A stretch of DNA of 64,000 nucleotides, from the NCBI RefSeq assembly GCF_000243315.1, contig NZ_JH597770.1, positions 228,640 through 292,639 on the forward strand. The letters run 5' to 3'. Made by a program: the position numbers and the translations under genes. The notes under the pieces are model-generated. The model was not told where the DNA came from. It saw nothing but the letters and a program-made list of their open reading frames with translations, and did not search any database. Of the stretch, positions 58,494 through 64,000 are shown piece by piece (within the stretch, counting starts at the first letter, position 1; every line of letters begins with the position of its first letter). This stretch comes from Metallosphaera yellowstonensis MK1 (GTDB taxonomy: Archaea; Thermoproteota; Thermoprotei_A; Sulfolobales; Sulfolobaceae).

Positions 58494-59789
58494 ATGGATG
58501 TGCAAAAGGATCTAGAAAAGATAATCGAGATAACTAAAACCCAGAACAAGTGGAGAAGGACTGAAACGATAAACCTGATAGCCTCGGAAAACGTGATGAG
58601 TCCCCTCGCTGAGGCCTTATACATGAGCGATTTCATGTCCAGGTATGCTGAGGGGAAGCCTTACAAGAGATTCTACCAGGGGACGAAATATGTGGACGAA
58701 ATTGAAACATTGGCCATGGAGCTCATGAACGAGATAACCCAAAGCAAATTCTGTGACCTAAGGCCCACCAGTGGCACAATAGCTAACGCTGCAGTTTTCA
58801 GGGTCCTTGCAAATCCAGGAGATAAGGCTCTCATTGCACCGGTTCAGGCTGGTGCCCACGTCAGTCACACTAAGTTTGGGACTTTAGGTGCTCTAGGTAT
58901 AGAACACATAGAGATGCCTTACGACAAGGAGAACATGAATGTAGACATTGATAAAGCGTCCAAGATGATGGAGACTATTAGGCCCAAGTTCGTGGTACTT
59001 GGAGGAAGTCTTTACTTGTTTCCTCATCCTACTAAAGAAATAGCTGAATTGGCCCACTCCGTTGGCGCCAAGCTCGTTTACGACGCGGCTCACGTCTATG
59101 GTCTGATAGTTGGAAAAGCCTGGAGTAATCCGCTTGCTGAAGGAGCTGATTTTCTAAACGTATCAACCCATAAGACGTTCCCCGGACCTCAAGGTGGAGC
59201 CGTTTTCTCAAACCAGGAGGCCGAATTTAAGATGGTATCTAGGACTATATTTCCCTGGTTCGTGAGTAATCATCACCTCCATAGGCTTCCATCCACCGCT
59301 TTAACTGCACTGGAGATGAAAGTTTACGGGGAGGAATATGCCTCACAGATCGTTAAGAACGCGAAGGCTCTCGCTAACAGTTTGGCTTCTTATGGATTCA
59401 ATGTGGTTGGAGAACACCTAGGATACACTAAGAGTCACCAAGTGGCAGTCAACGTGAGGAACTTAGGTGGAGGTACACTTGTAGCTAAGACCCTTGAGGA
59501 AGCTAACATAATAGTGAACAAGAACCTTTTACCCGATGATCCGCCAGAGGCTGTTGGAGATCCAAGCGGTATCAGAATAGGAGTTCAAGAGATGACCAGA
59601 TATGGAATGAAGGAGGGGGAAATGCAGGAAATAGCCCTCTTAATGAAGGAACTTTTAGTCGATAAGAAGGATATAAAGGAAGTGAAGAAAAAAGTTATTG
59701 AGATTAGGTCCGAATTCCTCGAGATAAAATATGCCCTAGACTACGACCTCTCCGCGATCTCGTCAAAGAGAATTCCAATGCTCATCTAA
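58494..59789 (+). CDS. glyA: Serine hydroxymethyltransferase
   Basis: PLP enzyme interconverting serine and glycine with a tetrahydropterin C1 carrier. [37 protein letters not shown], the PLP-Lys motif [14 protein letters not shown] and [16 protein letters not shown] are diagnostic. 431 aa. In archaea it often uses a methanopterin-type carrier, consistent with the folE and RFAP synthase genes in this window. Convergent overlap of 8 nt with the stress gene. Confidence 0.96.
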   Translation: MDVQKDLEKIIEITKTQNKWRRTETINLIASENVMSPLAEALYMSDFMSRYAEGKPYKRFYQGTKYVDEIETLAMELMNEITQSKFCDLRPTSGTIANAAVFRVLANPGDKALIAPVQAGAHVSHTKFGTLGALGIEHIEMPYDKENMNVDIDKASKMMETIRPKFVVLGGSLYLFPHPTKEIAELAHSVGAKLVYDAAHVYGLIVGKAWSNPLAEGADFLNVSTHKTFPGPQGGAVFSNQEAEFKMVSRTIFPWFVSNHHLHRLPSTALTALEMKVYGEEYASQIVKNAKALANSLASYGFNVVGEHLGYTKSHQVAVNVRNLGGGTLVAKTLEEANIIVNKNLLPDDPPEAVGDPSGIRIGVQEMTRYGMKEGEMQEIALLMKELLVDKKDIKEVKKKVIEIRSEFLEIKYALDYDLSAISSKRIPMLI

Positions 59790-60162
59790 CCACAATGACT
59801 GTAATTGGAGCGTTGACTACAATCGAAAGCGCATTGGAACCGGTGTTTATGTCGCTGTTAGTTGTGTTTCCTCTAGCTCCCATTATTACTGCGTCGAACA
59901 CTCCCTCCGAAAGTGTTCTCAATATCTCGTTGGAAATGCTACTGTCCTGAGGAACGTCTACGGTCCTGTACTCATACTCTATCTTTTCGTTAAGTTTTTC
60001 CTTAACCCTCGCCTTAACTTCTTCTGCATCACTACATCTGTTACACGCGTAGATCACTGTCACTTTGGAACCATACCTCATGCTGAAGTCCAGAGCCAAC
60101 TCCAACGCCCTCATGCTATTCTCAGATCCGTCAACGGGGACCAATATTCTCCTAAACCACAT
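59782..60162 (-). CDS. Universal stress protein
   Basis: Single Usp domain beginning [24 protein letters not shown] and ending [34 protein letters not shown]. The ATP signature is altered after GARG, with no basic/hydrophobic run as in the 6837-7259 protein, so nucleotide binding is less certain. The frame is open to 60195, but the ATG at 60162 matches the family start (126 aa). It lies 45 bp from gap on the same strand. Confidence 0.88.
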   Translation of the reverse strand: MWFRRILVPVDGSENSMRALELALDFSMRYGSKVTVIYACNRCSDAEEVKARVKEKLNEKIEYEYRTVDVPQDSSISNEILRTLSEGVFDAVIMGARGNTTNSDINTGSNALSIVVNAPITVIVVR

Positions 60163-60207
60163 GCTCACTGTATAGGTTGGAGAGCCCAAATCCATCTCAC
60201 CTCGGGT

Positions 60208-61230
60208 TTACACCAGATAGCCAGGCCTTATCCCTAAGGAAGCATTTGTCATTTCTGTGGATTTTGTCTTGTCTGAAAACCCTGATACAGCTCGTATAGC
60301 ATCTATGTTCTCTGGAACCACCACCGCCTCTTGATGAACTGCGTACATAATGAATATCTCGTTTCCCCTAGTAGATACTGAATCTTCGAATATGACTACC
60401 TCATAGATATCGTTCCTATATCTTCCCATATCCCTTGATAGTTCAATGATCTCTGCGGTAGACGTTACCTTAGATTTACCGCTAACCAGAGATAACCTAG
60501 GTGTGTTCCTGAGGACTTCAAGAACCTGTTCTTTCGACACTGGATCAGAGACAGTCACATCTAATAGATGAACGTGCATAAGAGTTGTAGGAGCGATGAC
60601 AGCCATGGTCACTATATCTAAGTCCTTCAGCACCGTATTGACGTCTTTAGCGTGGTGGCTCGGGACGCTTGGTGGATCGGGTACTATGGCGTTTATTGGA
60701 CCTCTCTTAACTTCCTTGGGATCTGCAGCCCTCCTAACTATAGTTCCCCTGACCTTCTGTATTTTACTTACCTTGTTTAGTGTGCAGAGCGTCCTCAACA
60801 TGGATGTAGTGTTGCAGGATACTACCCTAACGTAATTCTTTCCCACAGCCTCATCGTAATTACAGAGAGCGGAAAAGGAGACGTCAGCGACGTTGGGTTT
60901 CTCCCCACCCTGAAAGATCGCCTTCTTCCTCATGGAAGTGTAGAGCTGCTTGTATTGAGCTCCAACTCCGTTTGGAGTCGCGTCGACAACCACATCAGAC
61001 TCCTTTATCATGTCCTCAATGAAGCCCGAAGGGGTTATTCCTGCCTCCTCAAACTCTTTCTGAGACTCCTTGGGGACATATATCCTTATCCCCTTTTTAT
61101 AAGCCTGGAAGGCCTCGAAGTTGGGAGTAGTTTTAGAGACTCCTACTAGAGCCATATCGGCTTGATTGAGTACGGCATCGGTTACTCTCTTACCTATCGT
61201 ACCATAGCCGTTAATAGAAACTTTTATCAA
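60208..61230 (-). CDS. gap: Glyceraldehyde-3-phosphate dehydrogenase, archaeal type II
   Basis: Phosphorylating GAPDH used in the gluconeogenic direction in Sulfolobales. [17 protein letters not shown] (NAD(P) loop), catalytic Cys in [13 protein letters not shown], and [13 protein letters not shown] are archaeal-type signatures. 340 aa. ATGA overlap with pgk, so the two consecutive steps are made from one transcript. Confidence 0.96.
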   Translation of the reverse strand: MIKVSINGYGTIGKRVTDAVLNQADMALVGVSKTTPNFEAFQAYKKGIRIYVPKESQKEFEEAGITPSGFIEDMIKESDVVVDATPNGVGAQYKQLYTSMRKKAIFQGGEKPNVADVSFSALCNYDEAVGKNYVRVVSCNTTSMLRTLCTLNKVSKIQKVRGTIVRRAADPKEVKRGPINAIVPDPPSVPSHHAKDVNTVLKDLDIVTMAVIAPTTLMHVHLLDVTVSDPVSKEQVLEVLRNTPRLSLVSGKSKVTSTAEIIELSRDMGRYRNDIYEVVIFEDSVSTRGNEIFIMYAVHQEAVVVPENIDAIRAVSGFSDKTKSTEMTNASLGIRPGYLV

Positions 61231-62450
61231 GCCTTCATCGCCTCCTTTGCGGACATGTCCAGTGCTTCAAGTGCGGGTAACTTCTCTCCTGCCAAAAATA
61301 GCAGAAGTGCACCTCCCCCAGTAGAAACGTGAACCTTGGATTTATCTATCTGCCCCTCTCCTCCAAGTAGGCTTATCATATGACCTCCACCTATTATCAC
61401 GTACCCTTGATTCTCAAGGGCGTTCTTTAGTAGTGCTCTGCTGGACTCCCTGAACCTCTCGTCCTCTATTACACCCATAGGCCCACGCATCACTATAACC
61501 TTAGCGTCTCTAACGAATGACGAGTAAATGTTCACTGTTGTGGAGCCTACATCCTTTATAATCCCCGTTACTTTATTTGCTGGTTCCTCATGGACCTGGC
61601 CCCCTTTCTCCACCTTGAAGTCTACAGGTATCTCCACCGGTGCACCTGAAAGAAGTAGCTTCCTTGCTCTACTTATTAGACCCAAAACTCCTGCCTTCTC
61701 TAACACCTGCAGGTTCTCCTTACCCAGATCAAGACCTTTGGCAACTGCAAAGAGTTCAGCGATAAGACCGCCAGTGAGGATTCTGTCGGCTAGCCTCCTT
61801 TTCACTAGATTCTCTATTATCCTCAGGCTATCCAGAACCTTTCCACCTCCCATTATGAATATCTTAGGTGAGTCTTCAGGATTGAAGACCTTAGCTAACG
61901 CTGATACCTCCCTTTCCATCACTCTTCCCGCACTGGACTTAAGAACCAGAGGAAACCCAACGAGGCTAGCTTGACTCCTGTGAGATGCTGCAAAGGCATC
62001 GTTCACATAGCCTTGAAACAAGGGTGAAAGTCGTCTGACTAGGTAACTTTTAGCGTGTTGTAATGGTGAAGCTTCGATCAATTCCTCAGAGACGAACCTT
62101 ACGTTATCTAGAAGTATAACGGACCCCAACTTCATGTTCTTTATCTTCTCCCTGGCGTAAGGCCCCATCACGTCCCCCACGAACTCCACCTCCATGTCCA
62201 AGTGTTTTTGAAGTAGCCTAGAGTGCTCCTCCAAGTCGATGAAGTCACTGTCTCCAGGTCTTCCCTGATGCGAAACTAGGACAACTCCGTTTCCCTTCTC
62301 CACCAATTCCTTTACGGTCTCCACATGGGCCCTTATTCTAGAGTCGTCCAAAAGTTTGCCAGATTTCGAATCCACAGGAGAGTTGATGTCTATTCTAACG
62401 AGAACTTTACTGTTGGTGAAATTTACGTCATCCAGTGTGGGAATAACCAT
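61227..62450 (-). CDS. pgk: 3-phosphoglycerate kinase
   Basis: Interconverts 1,3-bisphosphoglycerate and 3-phosphoglycerate. [56 protein letters not shown] and [23 protein letters not shown] are family motifs. 407 aa, the archaeal size. Upstream member of the pgk-gap operon. Confidence 0.96.
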   Translation of the reverse strand: MVIPTLDDVNFTNSKVLVRIDINSPVDSKSGKLLDDSRIRAHVETVKELVEKGNGVVLVSHQGRPGDSDFIDLEEHSRLLQKHLDMEVEFVGDVMGPYAREKIKNMKLGSVILLDNVRFVSEELIEASPLQHAKSYLVRRLSPLFQGYVNDAFAASHRSQASLVGFPLVLKSSAGRVMEREVSALAKVFNPEDSPKIFIMGGGKVLDSLRIIENLVKRRLADRILTGGLIAELFAVAKGLDLGKENLQVLEKAGVLGLISRARKLLLSGAPVEIPVDFKVEKGGQVHEEPANKVTGIIKDVGSTTVNIYSSFVRDAKVIVMRGPMGVIEDERFRESSRALLKNALENQGYVIIGGGHMISLLGGEGQIDKSKVHVSTGGGALLLFLAGEKLPALEALDMSAKEAMKA

Positions 62451-62510
62451 CTCATTTACCTTAATCAGTCTGACTCCCCGTGTGACTTTCTAACTCTCAC
62501 AAATTAAACT

Positions 62511-63263
62511 TTAGCAGGACGAGTAGGTACTCAAGTAGTTGTCCCAAAGGAGTGGTATCATCATATCTCTTTTGAAGTTGAGTAGTGTTATTTCTAACTC
62601 AGTTGTTCCTCCATCTCCTGTCCTCCTACTGAGCCGTAAATCGTCGTCTCCCTCCAGGAAGTAAAGCAGAGCTTCCTTAAGCCTGAAACTGTCTACGCTG
62701 AACTTTCTGCACGCCAGGAGAACTTTCACTAGTCTGGAATCAGATAAGTCGGCCTCGACGATGCAGGGCTCCCTTCCCTCAGATCCCGCCATGGCGTTAA
62801 ACAATCCCCCTAACGTGTAAGGTATCCCTGAAACTGATACTCCTAGGGGGGGAAGGAGAAGCTTCACCCCTGCTCTAGCTTTCTTAGTCCTCTTTAAAAC
62901 CAGGTTAAAATAGAAGAACATAACCAATTCGTTACAGAGCCTGAGTCTTACCGTCTTTATCTCACCTAAGTGTCCGACATCGTCAAACACCTTCTTTAGG
63001 GCCTCTTGGAAGTTAGCTTCAATCACGTTCTCTCGGAACTGCACCATTCCTTTTATTGAAAACAAATTCGGAACTAGCTCGTCCTTAGTGAACTGGAGTA
63101 CGTAAACCTCGCCCCTTTTAGCCTTCACTTTGGATAAGGACTTGTCTAGGAGATCTGCTACAAAGGATAGCTCCTTATTACCCTTGACGAGCATCCACTC
63201 CCCATATCTGTCCCTAATGACGCTAGGACCGTCACTAGAATCTCTGAAGAAACGCCAGAACAT
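62511..63263 (-). CDS. Hypothetical protein
   Basis: A 250-aa soluble protein of unknown family (MFWRFFRDSSDGPSVIRDRYGEW..., MVQFRENVIEANFQEALKKVF, ALLYFLEGDDDLRLSRRTGDGG). It has mixed alpha/beta character, no membrane segment and no recognisable catalytic motif. Codon use resembles the neighbouring genes. It lies 60 bp upstream of pgk on the same strand, in a position where it could be cotranscribed, and next to tRNA-Gln on the other strand. Confidence 0.65.
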   Translation of the reverse strand: MFWRFFRDSSDGPSVIRDRYGEWMLVKGNKELSFVADLLDKSLSKVKAKRGEVYVLQFTKDELVPNLFSIKGMVQFRENVIEANFQEALKKVFDDVGHLGEIKTVRLRLCNELVMFFYFNLVLKRTKKARAGVKLLLPPLGVSVSGIPYTLGGLFNAMAGSEGREPCIVEADLSDSRLVKVLLACRKFSVDSFRLKEALLYFLEGDDDLRLSRRTGDGGTTELEITLLNFKRDMMIPLLWDNYLSTYSSC

Positions 63264-63326
63264 CTAATTGGTATAAGCGTTCGGCACAATAAAAACTTTA
63301 AAATGACGTCTGATGAAACAATTATC

Positions 63327-63398
<72 letters not shown>

Positions 63399-63705
63399 AC
63401 CTCTTATGGTCCCGTTCTCTAAATATCGAACAGAATTATTACAAAGGAGTCTGAAGACGTAGATGACAAACACACATTAGTATTTATATTAAAAATTTAA
63501 TCTAAAAGGGTTTTATAGCGATACATAAGGAAACTCTCTGGGGGAAACTTTGAGACTGTAGGCGAGTTATCTGAGAAAACCCTTTTGTTTTACATCGGAC
63601 TACAATAGAGGAGTTGTAACATATTACTTTCGTTTACCCCTCTCTCTACGGAGTTGCGGAAGTATCTTAACATATATATTCTGTTAAAAAGGTAATACCG
63701 AGATC
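63399..63705. other. 307-bp intergenic region with candidate RNA gene and promoter
   Basis: No protein gene. It contains a TATA-like TATTTATATT (63481-63490) followed by an 11-bp perfect inverted repeat with a 61-nt interior (63504-63586), and a CATATATATT box (63671-63680) that would start the ribbon-helix-helix transcript near its ATG. Confidence 0.5.
63504..63586 (+). ncRNA. Candidate structured small RNA
   Basis: AAAAGGGTTTT (63504-63514) pairs perfectly with AAAACCCTTTT (63576-63586). A TATA-like box lies about 20 bp upstream and a T-rich, ACA-containing stretch follows (TGTTTTACA). The interior is G-rich (CTGGGGG) and less AT-biased than the flanks. It could be an H/ACA-type or other small RNA, or a long hairpin terminator. 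No C/D boxes were found. Confidence 0.35.
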
Positions 63706-63843
63706 ATGAGGGTAATAACATTCAAGGCAGAAGAGGATTTGCTCTTTAGGCTTGACCTCTATGCTGCCAATAAGAAGGTCTCCAGAAGCGAGATCATCAG
63801 GGATGCCCTTAAGAAATATTTAGAAGCCGCTGGCGGGATTTGA
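63706..63843 (+). CDS. Ribbon-helix-helix (CopG/Arc) DNA-binding protein
   Basis: A 45-aa protein: beta strand [20 protein letters not shown], then helices [24 protein letters not shown], the CopG/RHH dimer pattern. A CATATATATT box about 30 bp upstream suggests its own promoter. Its last codons and TGA are formed by the antisense strand of the tRNA-Thr(TGT) T-arm (18-nt overlap). Too short for the usual length cut-offs but convincing. Confidence 0.82.
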   Translation: MRVITFKAEEDLLFRLDLYAANKKVSRSEIIRDALKKYLEAAGGI

Positions 63844-63913
63844 ACCCGCGACCGCCGGCTCTCCAGGAGATCCTTACAAGGCCGGCGCTCTGGCCAGGCT
63901 GAGCTACAGCGGC
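63826..63913 (-). tRNA. tRNA-Thr(TGT) with 14-nt intron
   Basis: Acceptor GCCGCTG/CAGCGGC, D stem GCTC/GAGC, anticodon stem CCGGC/GCCGG, T stem GCGGG/CCCGC with TTCAAAT loop. The loop CTTGTA..A gives anticodon TGT after removal of 14 nt (AGGATCTCCTGGAG) following position 37. The discriminator is T as expected for threonine. Confidence 0.92.
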
Positions 63914-64000
63914 GTTATAATCATCGAAAATATGCCATTAAAGTCTTTCCCAGAAGATTCACATAGATGTGCCCAAACTTCCTGATGATGTTATCCTAGG

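Overview
The window is chromosomal DNA of a thermoacidophilic crenarchaeon of the order Sulfolobales; a Metallosphaera-like organism is a reasonable guess. The evidence is the archaeal/eukaryotic-type ribosomal and information genes (S19e, L39e, L31e, L18Ae, eIF6, PDCD5, Spt5, NAC, aCPSF2), the split threonyl-tRNA synthetase pair (a catalytic protein plus a separate editing protein), tRNA genes with 12-15 nt introns after position 37, TATA boxes about 25 bp before leaderless starts, and GGTGA Shine-Dalgarno sites inside operons. I could not align anything, so species and family calls rest on motifs I recognise.

Layout. 1-4.8 kb: succinyl-CoA synthetase beta (cut by the window edge), a divergent endonuclease III-like protein, an Agl24-like N-glycosylation glycosyltransferase, the catalytic ThrRS and an O6-alkylguanine-DNA alkyltransferase. 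5.05-6.26 kb: an intact insertion sequence with 14-bp terminal repeats and a 7-bp target duplication. 6.3-16.7 kb: stress and carbohydrate genes (USP, GH15, GT4), a MinD-like ATPase, a PduO-type adenosyltransferase, indolepyruvate:ferredoxin oxidoreductase and four tRNAs. 16.7-24 kb: XRE regulator, NAC, aCPSF2 nuclease, editing ThrRS, mevalonate kinase, GlmS and a GlmU-like enzyme. 24-41.9 kb: a DsrE/TusA/cysteine synthase sulfur cluster, a kinase, MoaA, PepQ, FolE, GlnA, a degenerate acyl-CoA ligase, beta-RFAP synthase, an m5C methyltransferase, a large pilin-like surface protein, XerA, an AbrB/PhoU regulator and NAPRTase. 42-52.3 kb: the large translation/secretion operon S19e-PDCD5-L39e-L31e-IF6-L18Ae-prefoldin alpha-FtsY-SecE-Spt5-L11-L1-L10-L12, then AlaRS and a DUF434 protein. 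52.4-53.6 kb: a decayed copy of the same insertion sequence. 54-64 kb: a SpeD-family decarboxylase, the HMG-CoA operon (HMGCS, thiolase-like, DUF35, HMG-CoA reductase), SHMT, USP, GAPDH and PGK, then tRNA-Gln, a ribbon-helix-helix protein and tRNA-Thr.

How the genes connect. The HMG-CoA operon and the distant mevalonate kinase cover the early mevalonate route to archaeal lipids. GlmS and the GlmU-like enzyme would supply UDP-GlcNAc, the donor used by the Agl24-like transferase. The two ThrRS proteins together give charging plus proofreading, and the window also carries two tRNA-Thr genes.

The most unusual points are as follows. Three genes (nth-like, rpl1, ftsY) have no ATG/GTG/TTG where the protein must start, yet a GGTGA site sits exactly 6 nt before an in-frame ATA, ACG or TGT. 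A 113-bp perfect repeat joins the 3' ends of rpl10 and rpl12. The operon thiolase lacks its nucleophilic Cys, and the endonuclease III-like protein lacks its catalytic Asp. Two protein genes take their stop codon from the antisense strand of a convergent tRNA T-arm. A possible structured RNA lies at 63.5 kb.
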